Shown here: positions 33,101 to 44,800 of the stretch, in pieces | How positions within the stretch are numbered: the stretch's first letter is position 1 | Layout: the number at the start of each line of letters is the position of its first letter | NCBI GenBank assembly: GCA_025506515.1 | Contig: CM046444.1 | Location: 74,919,624-74,983,623 of the forward strand | Length of the DNA: 64,000 bases | Reading direction: 5' to 3' | DNA from: Flaveria trinervia | Taxonomy: Eukaryota; Streptophyta; Magnoliopsida; Asterales; Asteraceae | The notes under the pieces: model-generated | What the model was told of the DNA's origin: nothing | What the model saw: only the letters and a program-made list of their open reading frames with translations | Databases searched by the model: none | Made by a program: the position numbers and the translations under genes

Positions 33101-34312
33101 GCACTCTCCTGAGAAGTGGCCAGCCATGCCATAGTTGAAGCATTTCACCTTGGATTTGTCATATCCAAGTTTTGTATTTTAATTCAGGCTCAGTTTTCTT
33201 CCTTTTCTAAAGAATTTCTTAGCTCCCATTGCAATCATGGCCATTAGCCATTGTAGATCCATTTCTTCCACATCATCTGGATCCATTTCCTCCAGATCTT
33301 CTTGAATTAGATGAGCAGAAGTGAGTCTTCCTCCCAAGTAGGCTTCAAAGCTTGCAACAAATGCATTGTAAGTTGCCTTTTGTTCTTCTGATCTTGAGTC
33401 TTTAGGATTGGTTTGAGGAGTAGCCGTTACTCTGGAAGTTTGAGGAGCGGCAGTGACTCTAGGTGTTTGAGATGAGGTTGAAAGATGATTGATTGGTGGA
33501 GTTGCAATGAACCCAGAGTTGTTCATTTGATCTCTTGATGAGAAAAAATCATCTTCCTCAGTGATGAAGGCATTTTCCATAGAATGAGTTTCTAATGGAA
33601 ATTTGTAATCCTCAATCACTCTTGGTCCACCAAGATTTCTGCTTCTTTCATCATGTTCTAAAGCTTTAATTTTGTCTATCATGATGTCTAAAGTAGTACT
33701 CTCAAGATCAAGAGTATTTTTCGGCATGGTTACATTCTGTTTCTAGCTTTCAGGGAGACTGTGAAGCATCTTTTTATTTAATTCTTTAATCTTGTAAGTG
33801 ACTCCCATGATTTCTAAGTCATTTACTAACTGTACAAATCTTTACAATTGTTTAGATATTGATTCTCCTTTGGTGTGGTGGAATGTTTGATACTGATTAA
33901 CAAGCTTGTCCTTGTTGATCTCAGCCACCTCACTGCTTCCTTCACACATGATTTTGAGAGCATCCCACACAGCTTTTATAGTTCCACACTTCTCCAATCT
34001 TTTCAGCACATCCATCTTGAGTGCTTGATTCAGAATTGAGTAGGCTTTGAGGTCTATCTTGATTTTCTTATAGTATTATTCATCTAATGTCAGATCTTCA
34101 ATGGGTATTCTAGCAGTTCTGTATATTGCAGCTTGATCTACAGACACAGTAACAGGGATGTGTGACCCCTTGGATATTGAGATCCAGAAATCAAGATCTA
34201 CACCTGTGATGTAATTCCTAAACCTGATTTTCCACTGTTTAAACTTAGATTTATGTTTAAGCATAGGAGGTTTAGGTGTATGACCAAGTTTTGAGTAGCT
34301 GTTTGAATCCAT
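33101..34312 (-). pseudogene. gag: El-3 gag polyprotein, broken
   Basis: ATG at 34312 (MDSNSYSKL), 280 bases after the PBS. N-terminal PPMLKHKSKFKQWKIRFRNY motif, stop at 34076, further UBN2-type gag sequence through 33730 with shifts, then a 182-residue open piece (33727-33179) ending in EEMDPDDVEEMDLQWLMAMI. The zinc knuckle at 33101-33142 reads CFNYGMAGHFSGEC: the second Cys is Tyr (codon at 33131-33133), so zinc binding would fail. Related to the El-1 gag. Confidence 0.85.
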
Positions 34313-34592
34313 TTTAAATTATGTGTTTAACTGGTATAATATAGATTTAGATGATTTTTAGGATTGATTAGTCCAACTAGTCCAAACAATTCAAATGGAT
34401 TTCAGAATCAGATGTGTGATGGTATTGAGTTTCTTACTGTTGTGAGTATTTTGGTGAGTATGTCTTGACAAGAGTAGTTTTTTGCTGTTTACTAAGTAGA
34501 AAAGATGATATAATCTACTAGCAACTCGATTACCACATCAATCGAATTCTACTCAGTTCTTGCATAGATCTAAAAGAGAATCGAGAGCCAAA

Positions 34593-34604
34593 GCTCTGAT
34601 ACCA
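34593..34604 (-). other. primer binding site, initiator tRNA-Met (El-3)
   Basis: The minus strand reads TGGTATCAGAGC, two bases after the LTR end at 34607. Confidence 0.9.
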
Positions 34605-34830
34605 ATTGACTCGGGTTGAGTAAGAGTGAGATTCTTACAGTGAATCGAATATGGTAATCAAGTCAGTGATTGAATGGCGGAAACAAACAATCAAAGAACA
34701 TTCAATGCAAGAAAATTACTCATAAATGCTTTTGTATTGTAAATATGAGAGTTGATAAATTACACAGGAATAGTTACAACAAAAATTCTCTATCTATTAG
34801 CCGTCACCTCATGTATGAGGTGTCTATTCT

Positions 34831-34837
34831 ATTTATA
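34831..34837 (-). promoter_or_regulatory. TATA box in El-3 5' LTR
   Basis: The minus strand reads CTATAAATAGA here, with the hairpin array upstream and about 230 bp of LTR downstream, the expected U3/R layout. Confidence 0.65.
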
Positions 34838-34904
34838 GGAAGAGAAGATGCCTTTTACAAAATGACTAAACTACCCCTGACCTATTACATCAGAACTAGT
34901 CTAA

Positions 34905-35190
34905 GTCTTCATCCGCATCTTTGCTTATTCATCCGCATTGACAAATGCGGATGAGTTAACTTGATCAGCATTGCTTCACTTGATCATCCGCATTAGTATG
35001 TTGGTCATCCGCATTGGTTAATGCGGGTGAACAAATACTTATCCGTATTTGTTCGGTCATCCGCATTTCTCAAATGCGGATAAGGCAAGTCTTGTCCGCA
35101 TTAACTTTTAGTCTTCCACATTAGTCAATACGGAAGAGTAAATACTTGTCCGCATTAGCATTTTGTCTTCCGCATTGACAAATGCGGAAG
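34905..35190. repeat. array of CCGCATT...AATGCGG hairpins in El-3 5' LTR
   Basis: Six to eight segments built on CCGCATT and its complement AATGCGG. The pair at 34929-34954 has 11-base arms (TCATCCGCATT and AATGCGGATGA) around a 4-base loop. Others near 35009, 35057, 35112 and 35167 have shorter or imperfect arms. It lies upstream of the TATA box on the minus strand. Confidence 0.85.
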
Positions 35191-35247
35191 AAAACACTTG
35201 TTCTTTTCCTTAGCAAGATTTTTTCATTCTTATTTCTTCTTGGACTT

Positions 35248-36042
35248 AAGGGATTGCGTAGAGCAATCATCAAATCACCCATTAAGTTGGCATGTATGAT
35301 CCTTTCAGGGTGCAACAAAACCCTAACCCCATTATGGGTTATGATCTATGCATCCCCCTAAAATTAAGCCATGTGCTTTGAATACACGGTGGGGTTCACA
35401 GTTAGGGATATGAAGTAAGTGGATTGGGTTATAAAGGAGATCATTTCAAAGAAGTCAGCATCCATGGATGAATCCAAGAATGCGACTTGATTGTGTGGGG
35501 TTAAGATCCATTAATAAAGAAGTAGAGAAATAAGCTTGATTTGGCTAAATTGGAGATGAAGAAAGCATTGGGTAGTGAAATGAGTAAAAAAATTAAAATG
35601 GGTAAGTCAAAATATTCAAATGGGTGAAAATGGCCGATGAATAAGGTGAAGTGATGATTTGAGTATCACATGACAAGGGCGACAAGGTTAAATCCATTTA
35701 AAATTTTCTGACAGCATTAAGAAAATCTTTACTTTTTACAGTTGTGGGGGCCCAAAGATCTACGTTACACAGTAAGGTCTTCTTTCGAGTATAAGAGATT
35801 TCCGAAGGTAACTTTCTTTTGAAAGCCAACTTAATTTCTGAAGGTAATTTCTTACTTCAAAAAGTAAAGTGCTTTCCAAAGGAAGAATATAAAAGCTTTG
35901 GAAGTAGATCTGATAAATTATCAATCTCTTCTTCTAAGACTTAAAATTCTTCCAAGAAGAAGATTTCCCTTACAGAAATTTTGCTTCAGAAGATATATGA
36001 AACATCTTCAGAGGGTTAATTTATCTTTGGAAGAATCTATAC
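35248..36042. other. unassigned sequence between El-3 LTR and El-6
   Basis: No supported gene. 35790-35880 repeats variants of TTTC[CT]GAAGGTAA, and several 'cttcc/ggaag' segments follow to 36030. It may be the 3' UTR or LTR remnant of El-6, but no terminus or PPT could be fixed. Confidence 0.5.
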
Positions 36043-36960
36043 TTAGAATGATTTTAGAGAAAACATTTTGTAACACGGGTTAGATTGATTTGACAAAAGA
36101 CATTGCACATTTGAAAAGGTTTTCAAAGGAGATAGACTAATAGATTTTATCATCCCACTAGCTGTAATGAGATACTTTAATATTTGTTCATCGGAGGCTT
36201 TGGTGAACAAATCAACATGCTCTTCATTTGAATCAACTTTGATTAGCTTTATTAGATTTTTCTCATGAATATCTCTTATGAAATAATACCTGATGTCGAT
36301 ATGCTTTTTCTTAGAGTGCCTCACTGGATTTTCAGTAATAGAGATAACACTATTGTTGTGAATGTCGATAGTAGTTCTCATGAATTGAATCCATACTCTA
36401 GCATCTCATTCTAAATCCATAGTAGTTGAGCACAACAACTTGCAGCAGCAATGTATTCAGCTTCAACAGTAGATGTGGAGACACATGATTGCTTCTTGCA
36501 TTGCCATAAGATAATCTTCCATCAAGATATTAGCATCCTCTTGATGTTGATTTCTTGTTGATGTTTCAGCCACTATAGTCACTATCAGAATAACCATAGA
36601 GATTGAAGTTGTTGTTCCTTGGATACCAAAGACCTAGTTTAGGTGTTCCTTTAAAGTATCTAAGGATTCTCTTGTCAGCAACTAGGTGAGACACCTTTGG
36701 AGCAGCTTAATATCTTGCACAAATGCAGGTGGTGAACATGAAATCAGGTCTACTTGCAGTGAGATACATGAGAGACCCGATGATTGCCCTATACTGATGC
36801 TGATCAGTATCCTCCCCCTCAAAATCGGGAGAATGATTGTGGTTTCTGGGTACGGGTGTCTTGGCTGTCTTACAATCTTTCATATCAAATCATTCTAAGA
36901 TGCCACACACATACTTAGATTTATTGGTAAAGAACCATTCCTTCATCTGTTTTACCTAAA
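36043..36960 (-). pseudogene. pol: El-6 RNase H domain, broken
   Basis: 112-residue piece 36381-36043 keeps IDIHNNSVISITENPVRHS and KHIDIRYYFIRDIHEKNLIK, then loses the family end. 36382-36900 read with stops still shows YGYSDSDYSG-type and STVEAEYIAAASC-type sequence. Several stops make it inactive. Confidence 0.8.
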
Positions 36961-37011
36961 TTCTAAGGAAGAAATCCATCATTCCCATGGAACTCATCTC
37001 GAATTTCTTCT

Positions 37012-37725
37012 TCATAATACTCTCAACGTCTTTACGATTTGGTCATTTGAGGAACCAAATATGATGTCATCAATATAGATATGGATGAGCAAAATGTCTT
37101 TCCTAGACTTCTTTATGAATAAAGTGTTATCAATGGTGCCTCTAGTGTAGCTATTTTTCAGGAGAAATTGAGACAACATTTCATACCACAACCTAGGTGC
37201 TTGGTGCAGCCCATATAGAGCTTTATCCAACTTGCACACATAGTTTGGGTATTGTGGATCTTCAAATCCTAGATGTCGACACGCATAGACTTCCCTATCT
37301 ATATCCCCATATATAAAGGCACACTTGACATCATGTTGGTAGACAATAAAATTCTTGGATGTAGCATATGCAAGAAAGATCCTCACTACCTCAAGTCTTG
37401 CAACTGGTGCAAAGACTTCAGTGTAATCAATTTCTTCCTCTTGGGTGTATCCTTGAACAACTAGTCTTGCCTTGTTCTTTATTATCAACCCTCTGTCATC
37501 TCTCTTGTTTATGAAGACCCATTTGGTGCCTATTGGTATTTGACCAGATGGTAGCGGACATAAGTTCCAATTCTTTTGTCTTTTGAATTGAATCAATTTC
37601 TCTTGCACTGGTTCAACCCAGCTACTATCCTTTAAGGCTTCTTCTACCTTCTTGGGTTCCATTTGAGACAAAAAGCATGAGTACAGGCAGACATTCCTGT
37701 TGTGAGTTTGTCCTCTTGTTCTCAC
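37012..37725 (-). pseudogene. pol: El-6 reverse transcriptase, mostly open
   Basis: 237 open residues: SSWVEPVQEKLIQFKRQKNW, IGTKWVFINKRDDRG, RLVVQGYTQEEEIDYTEVF, YQHDVKCAFIYG (the usual QMDV has His for Met, catalytic Asp kept), ALYGLHQAPRLWYEML and an intact YIDD at 37066-37077. It stops at 37012 within the RT. Domains before and after are in other frames. Confidence 0.88.
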
Positions 37726-38182
37726 ATCTTCAGAGACTTCTCTTATGATGTTCTATGTTGGATGAGTGTTTTCAATCCTGAGCCTTGGAATCACCTCTAG
37801 TTGCAAAGATAGATCCAGGTTGGACATATTTTACTTAGGAGCTTGAACACTTGGACCAGCTGTTGTTTCAAACTTATTCAAAGAGGACTGATTGAATGAA
37901 TAGGAAACACCATCATCATATGTTGGCTATGAAGCAGCATTAACAGGTTCATGTTCCCTCAAGATGCTACTTTCATAAGCTTGGTGTTGTGTAGTGCCAC
38001 CACATGAGTTTTGAGGCTCATTAGGTGGACCACTAGTTGAAGCTTCACTATTTTTTGAAATAGTTATGCTATCAGATCTTAAGATAGTGGGAGCTTGATC
38101 TTCAACTACTCTTGGAGAAACATGAACAAGGCCTGGGTAACTTAAATGGTTGATCATTATGAGAGTCACTTTGAATACTTGT

Positions 38183-39122
38183 TCAAGCTGAAACATTCTC
38201 ACAAGATGGTTTAGAATAGTTGGGAAGCAATTCTAAGTCAAAAATATGATCAGGGCTATTCCTAATAACACAAGGAGTGTGCTCATTGACGACAACATTA
38301 GATGATTCCTTAAATTGTTGATTTTTGATATTACAAACTCTATAAGAAATAAAGTTAGAGGAATATCCAAAAAAGATGGCATCATCTGAATTTTTAGCAA
38401 ATTTTGCCAAATTCTCATTTACGTTAAGTATGCAACACGTGCTGCTAAAGGACCTTAAAAAGTCAATGAACGGTGGCCTCTTGTTCCATAGCTTATAAGG
38501 GGTTCTTCTATGTTGCTTAACTACAAGAACCCTATTCTGCACATAGCATGTAGTGCTAACGGCCTCTGCCCAGAATGTTAGAGGCAGCTTTGAATTAGCT
38601 AACATGGTCCGAGCAGTCTCAATCAGTGTCCTGTTCCTCTTCTCAGCAACACTGTTTAGTTGAGGACTTCTGGGAGCATTGTATTGTCTGGCAATCCCTT
38701 TTGAGTTATAAAATGAGTTAAGAACATGATTTTTAAAATCAGTCCCTTGATCACTTCTAATTATCTTAACCTTGTGATCATTTTTATTTTCAATGTTAAG
38801 AATAAAATATCTAATGTTTCGCCAGTTTCATCCTTTGTTCATAAAAAGAAGACCCATGTAAATCTTATAAAATAATCAACAACCACAACACAGTATGATT
38901 CCTTCCAATGCTCATTATACTTGTGGGACCAAATAGATCAATGTACAATAAGTGTAATGGAGTGGTGATAGGGTTAACAACTTTGGATTTATGAGATGCT
39001 TTGTGTTGCTTCCATTTCGAGCATCCAACATAGTATCTTTGTAGAAAAATTCCATTTAGGAAACCATGGACCAAGTTATTTTTAACCAATTTATTCATAG
39101 TTTTAAAACTGACATGACACAT
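38183..39122 (-). pseudogene. pol: El-6 GAG-pre-integrase and integrase, broken
   Basis: 39122-38865 carries FKTMNKLVKNNLVHG and the integrase start (HLLYIDLFGPTSIMS, first catalytic Asp). 38864-38606 has stops but keeps SDQGTDFKN-type and NRTLIETARTML-type sequence. 38605-38183 is open and holds LPLTFWAEAVSTTCYVQNRV and the integrase C-terminal region. In the zinc motif one Cys is Ser-Lys changed (VGCSKWKQHK). Confidence 0.82.
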
Positions 39123-39387
39123 ATGTTTATGCCATAGTGTTGACTCATCACCATCAACTTTGGAAAGAAAGCGTTATACTTCACCTAGTGGGGAGCCATT
39201 ATTCATGTCTAGCTTGTACATATTCCGTTTTGTGGGAGATCTAAGAAACACCACTTCCTAAGGAATGATCATCCGGGTCTAAGGATAATGCACTCATGTT
39301 CTGTGAAAATCATTTGATGCTTTTGTTCACTTAATTGAGAAACACTTAACACGTTGCGTTCAAGCTATTTGGCAAAGTGTACTTTGT

Positions 39388-39579
39388 CTAATTTAACTTG
39401 CCGTTGGATACAATTCCTTTATGAGAAATGTATGCTCCAGCCTCACCACTAAATTGAATAGGACTTCCATCAAAATGTTGATAATGTTGAAAAAGAGATC
39501 TGTTTCCTGTCATGCGCCTGGAGCATCCATTATCTACAATCCACACATTACTGTTCTTGTCATATGGATGTCCATGCAC
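39388..39579 (-). pseudogene. pol: El-6 protease with altered active site
   Basis: 63 residues; the active site reads VWIVDNGCSRRMTGN, with Asn for the Ser/Thr after the catalytic Asp (39526-39534). Aspartic proteases need D-S/T-G, so it is probably inactive. Upstream (39600-39640) KAWVSNKN and a stop precede a pyrimidine run, as in other elements here. Confidence 0.8.
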
Positions 39580-39783
39580 ATAAGGTAAAAAAGTTAGTTT
39601 TTATTGGAAACCCAAGCCTTTTTGGTCGTGGTCTTTTCTAATAATGAGGATGATACTGAACCAAAATTTATGAACGAGGGTTCAATAGGTGTTTGTGAAG
39701 AATAGGTTTAGGCTGCTACATCTTCTTGAACTGATTTTTGTTGTGTGGTGATCTAATGTCTATGTGTCTTGTATTACAGATTG

Positions 39784-41553
39784 ATGGCTGATAGATGGAC
39801 CATTAATCCCAAGCACAATATTTGTGCTCATCTGGATGCTACAACTCAAAACGATGTCGAGTTTGCTGGGATCATTGCATTCCTAAAGAAAGCGGATTCG
39901 CAGAGCTATATCCACACCATGCACTCCCTATAGGTCTATATAGCACGCCTTCTGGGAGGAGTAATCGGTCGATCATTCACATGAGTCCTACAGCATCCGA
40001 AGTACCATTTTTGGGCATGATATCGAGGTGACTGCTACTGATCTTCGTCGAGTGCTAGATTTGGGTGATGATGCATATCACCCGACCAGACTACACCCTC
40101 TGACAGTGAGAGGGTGTTTCCTCAGGATTAACTACACTAGGGACATAAATGCAGGTGTGCTCAACAAGAGAAACCTATGTCCCCAGTACAAGTACTTAGC
40201 ACATGTCATACTTAAGTGCTTAGCTTCAAGGAGGGGTGGGTTTGATGATCTTTCAGCCTAGATTTAGAATGCCTACGTGGCACTGGTGCTGAACCACCCC
40301 ATCAGCTTCTCGAGCATGATATTCTCATACTTGATTGAGAATCTAGAGGCTAAAGGCAAAGAGGGTTTTTGCATGTACTCGAGGTTTCTCCAAATAGTTA
40401 TTAATCAGAAGTTGCTCTGTCTGCCTAAGGAGAGCCAGGATGCGGTGTCACTGGAGGTTATGGATGACACGACACTAGGCCGCATGAAGGTCTACAGGGG
40501 GAAAACCAGTCAAACCCCCTGTTAAGAGACTGATCGGGCATCTGGCCCAGGGGGAGTACGTGGCGCCAGGAAGGCGAAAGTGGCGCCATGAGGAGAGTGA
40601 CTCAGATGTTGAGCAAATTTCTCTTCCATCTGATGACTCCAACGATGAAGGTGACACTGGCGGAGACTCTGGGCCTGCTTCTACTAGGGCCCCCACTACC
40701 CATGTTACATCTCCACCTCCTACCCATACAGATGCCACCATTGCCAGCTTTCACCAGGATTTATGTCCTCCCGATGAGGAGGTAGAGAGTGATGAGGAGC
40801 CTCTGACGAGGACTGTGGGCAGTAGTGTGGATGCCACAGAGAGAGGTTTGAGGGTGGTTGGTGGATTCCCAGGGGAGTTCGGGGATGCTGCTGCTGATTC
40901 AGATCCCATATATGCCCCAGACCCGCCCAGCAGCCAAGGGGGAGCCTTAGTGCCTAGAGGCTCAAGGAAGAAGAGGATGGCACACCCCTATGGCAAGAAG
41001 GGGAAAAGACTGAAGTTTACCTTGACCGCATCTACCACCACAGCCACTACCTCAGCCACACCTTCCACCACTACCACCACCACTGCTACCACACCAGCTG
41101 CCACCACCACTACCACACCCACTCCACCACTTACCCACATCCCATCCACCACCACTACAGCTCATCCACCACCACCCACATCTATACCACCCCCAATATT
41201 CACCTCTACCACCACCACTAGCCACCAAGCCGGACCATCATCCCACCCTAACTACCACACAAGTTCATCTCTACCCCCTATTGGGGTAGAGGAACAGCTA
41301 TCAGCACTCAACCGTATGGTGCTGAAGCGGTTAGCTGCTGATGAGGAGAAGACTGCCCAACTACATCAGCTTGTGGAGCTAAACGCTACCCAAGCACAAC
41401 AGATCTCACAACAAGCTGAGCAAATTGCCCAACTCCAGGAGCAAAACGTCCACTCAGCAAAGAGGATAGGGGAGTTGGAGGCATCAAACAAGACCATCAT
41501 GCTCAAGCTCAAGGGCTCAAAGGATGAGCCACTCAAGATAAATGAATGAGATT

Positions 41554-41589
<36 letters not shown>

Positions 41590-41801
41590 GTGAGGTTGAT
41601 GATAGTGATGATGATGAGGCAAGTGAGAAGGAAGAGACAAGAGAAGGGCAGAACAGTGGTGATGATGAAGAAGGAGATGCAGCTGCATCTACATCAGCTC
41701 AAGATCAAGAGAGACGTACAAAGAGAAATCAAGACCAAGGAGCCTCATCTTCTGCCCCTCCTACTGACGCGCCGGCTATTCAGGGGAAAAGTAATGTTTA
41801 G
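39784..41801 (+). pseudogene. El-7: divergent ORF3-like gene, isolated copy
   Basis: Starts MADRWTIN at 39784. Early frames are broken (39784-40560) but keep the ORF3 N-domain pattern: VTATDLRRVLDLGDDA, LTVRGCFLRINY, NLCPQYKYLAHVILKCLAS, NHPISFSSMIFSYLIENL and CMYSRFLQIVINQKL. From 40560 one frame runs 330 codons with acidic patches, a Thr/Pro/Ala-rich low-complexity stretch (41020-41250), and a coiled coil (LHQLVELNATQAQQISQQAE, 41360). A TGA at 41547-41549 is followed in the same frame by a run of Asp codons and an acidic tail to TAG 41801. Function unknown. No pol next to it belongs to it with certainty. Confidence 0.7.
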
Positions 41802-41833
41802 ATATTTATGTACTTGAAAACTTTGTAATTGAA

Positions 41834-44800
41834 TTTGGAAATGATGCTATGTGGACAGTGGAGGATCCATGCACATGACTGGGAGCAGCTCTCATCTTCA
41901 TGATTACTCTCAAGGAAAGAAGGGATTTGTCTCATTTGGAAATGATGCTAAAGGTTACATCATTGGAAAGGGATTTGTGTCTAATGGAGATATTAGATTT
42001 GATGATGTCAACCATGTGGAGAATCTCAAATACAATCTGTTGAGTGTCAGTCAGATGTGTGACAAAGGACATGTTGCTCTTTTCACAAGCCAGAACTGTA
42101 GGATTCTGTCTTCCAAGGTTCTGAGCCTGATTAACAAAGTACTGGATGATAACACTCTCCTGAAGGCCAACAGGATAGGAAGAGTATATGCCTTGGATTT
42201 GTCAAAGAAAATTGACTTAAAAGGCCATCCATGCTTGTTCTCCAAGGCCTCTCTCCAAGAATCTAAACTGTGGCATAGAAGGTTGGGTCATGTTAATCTT
42301 AAAAACATGAATCAGCTGATCCACAAGAGTTTAGTGAGAGGTCTTCCAATAAAGGAGTTCAATTGTGATGAAATTTGCACTGCATGCTTAAAAGGGAAAC
42401 AACATAAAGTTTCATTACCACCCATAGAAGAATCCAAGTTTGATGCCTGCTTACAACTACTGCACATGGATCTTTTTGGTCCTGTGAAGGTAATGAGTAT
42501 GGCAAAGAAGAAATACTGTCTGGTAATTGTGGATGATTACTCTAGATATGTATGGACTTTCTTCTTGCATTCAAAGGATGAGGCTGCTCAGTCCATCATG
42601 AACTTTGTGTTACACGTTGACAAGCAGTATTCCCTACCAGTTAAGTGTGTGAGGAGTGACAATGGTACTGAATTCAGAAACCACACTCTTGATGAGTTTT
42701 ACTTGTCAAAGGGAATCAAGAGGCAGTATAGCATCCCAAGGACTCCAGAGCAAAATGGAGTAGTGGAGAGAAAGAACAGGACCCTCATTGAAGCTGCAAG
42801 GTCCATGTTGGCTGATTCTAGTCTGCCACTAACCTTTTGGGCTGAAGCTATCAATACAGCCTGCTACGTACAGAATAGAGCCTTAATAAATAGAGCTTGA
42901 TGAAAACTCCTTATGAAGTTTTACATCATTTAGCCCCTTTGATTTCATTCTTTAGAACATTTGGGTGTCCCTGTTACATTCTCAACACAAAGGATCAACT
43001 CCAAAAGTTTGATTCTAAGGTGGATGCAGGGTATTTTGTTGGGTATTCATCCACTTGCAAGGCTTACAGAGTATTCAACTGTCGAACAAAGATAGTTGAA
43101 GAAACCTTGCATGTGAAGTTCAATGAATCCCCTAAGGATACAATTCCACAAAACCCTGTCGAGTTGTTTGATCTGGACATTCTGCAATATGTTCCTTATC
43201 AACCGCCTGTTGTTGCAGATCATATGAATCCATCATCTTCTATAGCTAGTCATCCATCTAGTGTTACTGATGATGATGATGATATCAGTAATCACCTTTT
43301 CAAGTTTAGTGATCAACTGCCTGATTCAGCTAGACCTAATGTTCCTGTAGCTCCAGTAGCACAATCCACAACAAATACTGATGAGTTTCTACAACTTCAA
43401 CTTCTTTTGAATTACTATCTACTGATGGTTTCAAGGAAATGCTTAACCATCACCATCTGTTGCTGCTGAGCTGCTACAAACACTTGCATAGATCTTATTG
43501 TGTACCAAGATATGAAGAATCACCCTATGTCTCAAAACATTGGTGATATCAATGCTGGCGTGTCAACAAGAAGTCAATTGTCAAATTTATGCTTCTATGC
43601 TCTCTTCATTAGTCAGCAAGAGCCAAAGAACTATCACATTGCTTTAAGGGACAATGGATGGGTTGAAGCCATGCAGCTTGAGCTTCTTCAGTTCAAGAAA
43701 CAGCAAGTGTGGGAACTGGTTCCTCTACCTCCAGGTAAGTGTGCAATAGGCACTAAATGGGTGTTTAGGAACAAAACTGATGAAAATGGGCTTATTGTTA
43801 AGAACAAGGCCAGACTGGTTGTACAGGGGTTTTCACAAGAGGAAGGTATTGATTATAATGAAACCTTTGCCCCTGTAGCCAGACTGGAAGCAATTTGATT
43901 GTTTTTAGCTTATGCTGCTGATCACAACCTTAAAGTTTTTCAAATGGATGTCAAAAGTGCATTTTTTGTATGGGAAAATTAAAGAAGAGATTTATATATG
44001 TCAACCACGAGGTTTTGAGGACAATAAACATCCTAATTGGGTGTATAAGCTTGATATGGCTCTCTATAGGTTGAAACAAGCTCCTAGAGCCTGGTATGAG
44101 ACATTATCAAACAATCTTCTGGAAAATAATTTCACTAGAGGCTCCATAGATAAGACTTTATTCATTAAGAAAGCTGGGTAGCATAATCTACTTGTTCAAA
44201 TTTATGTAGATGATATTATTTTTGCATCCTCTGATCCACAGTTATGTGATGCCTTTACAAAGTTGATGCAACAGAAGTTTGAAATGAGTGCCATGGGAGA
44301 ATTACAGTTCTTTCTAGGTTTGCAAATCAAACAAAAGGCTGATGGAATTTTCATTCAACAGTCCAAATACACAAAAGATCTTTTGGAAAAGTTTGATTTA
44401 CAAAACTGTAATCCCTTTTCTTCTCCCATGTGCAACACCACACAACTGGATACAGATCAGAAAGGTAAAGTGGTTGATGAAACACTTTACAAATGTATGA
44501 TTGGGTCCTTGATGTACTTAACAGCTTCTAGACCAGATATTATGTTTGCTACATGTGTTTGTGCTAGATTTCAGGCTGCACCTAAGGAGTCTCATTTGAT
44601 TGCAGTCAAGAGGATCTTTAGATATCTGCAAGGCACTGCATCTCTACGTTTATGGTATTCTACTAGACATTCTGCTAAATTAGTTGCTTTTTCTGACAGT
44701 GACTATGCAGGGTGTAAGTTGACAAGAAAGTCCACTTCTGGAGGATGCCAATTCTTAGGCAACTGCTTGATTTCTTGGCAGAGTAAGAAGCAGACCTCAG

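Larger units (their letters stand above)
5464..35247 (-). mobile_element. El-3: old host copia element interrupted by El-4 and El-5
   Basis: Minus-strand order is 5' LTR (35247-34607), PBS, gag, zinc-knuckle linker, protease, integrase remnant, then El-5, then RT, then El-4, then RNase H, 3' UTR, PPT and probably a 3' LTR. Both interruptions are bordered by 5-bp target duplications (CTCAT perfectly for El-5, CTTGC/TTTGC for El-4), and the RT-RNase H frame resumes across El-4. Without the insertions El-3 would be about 9 kb. The left boundary is uncertain. It is dead: integrase core missing, RT catalytic Asp changed, gag knuckle Cys lost. Confidence 0.8.
34607..35247 (-). repeat. 5' LTR of El-3 (about 641 bp, outer end approximate)
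   Basis: The inner edge is firm (TGACTCGGG on the plus strand, next to the PBS). A TATA box and hairpin repeats lie inside. The outer edge is placed after TTCTTGGACTTA because TAAGTCC sequences also occur where the 3' LTR should begin (6270-6285 and 6385-6394), but the terminal TG seems lost, so this edge is a guess. Confidence 0.7.
36043..39740 (-). mobile_element. El-6: decayed copia pol, no LTR found
   Basis: Minus-strand order is protease (39579), GAG-pre-integrase, integrase, RT, RNase H (to about 36160). Gag and both LTRs are missing or unrecognisable. The right end meets El-7 on the opposite strand near 39740-39784. Confidence 0.8.

Noticed and set aside
41542..41817. Methionine-rich ORF
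   Set aside because: It is the out-of-frame reading of a GAT (Asp) repeat that belongs to the El-7 acidic tail.
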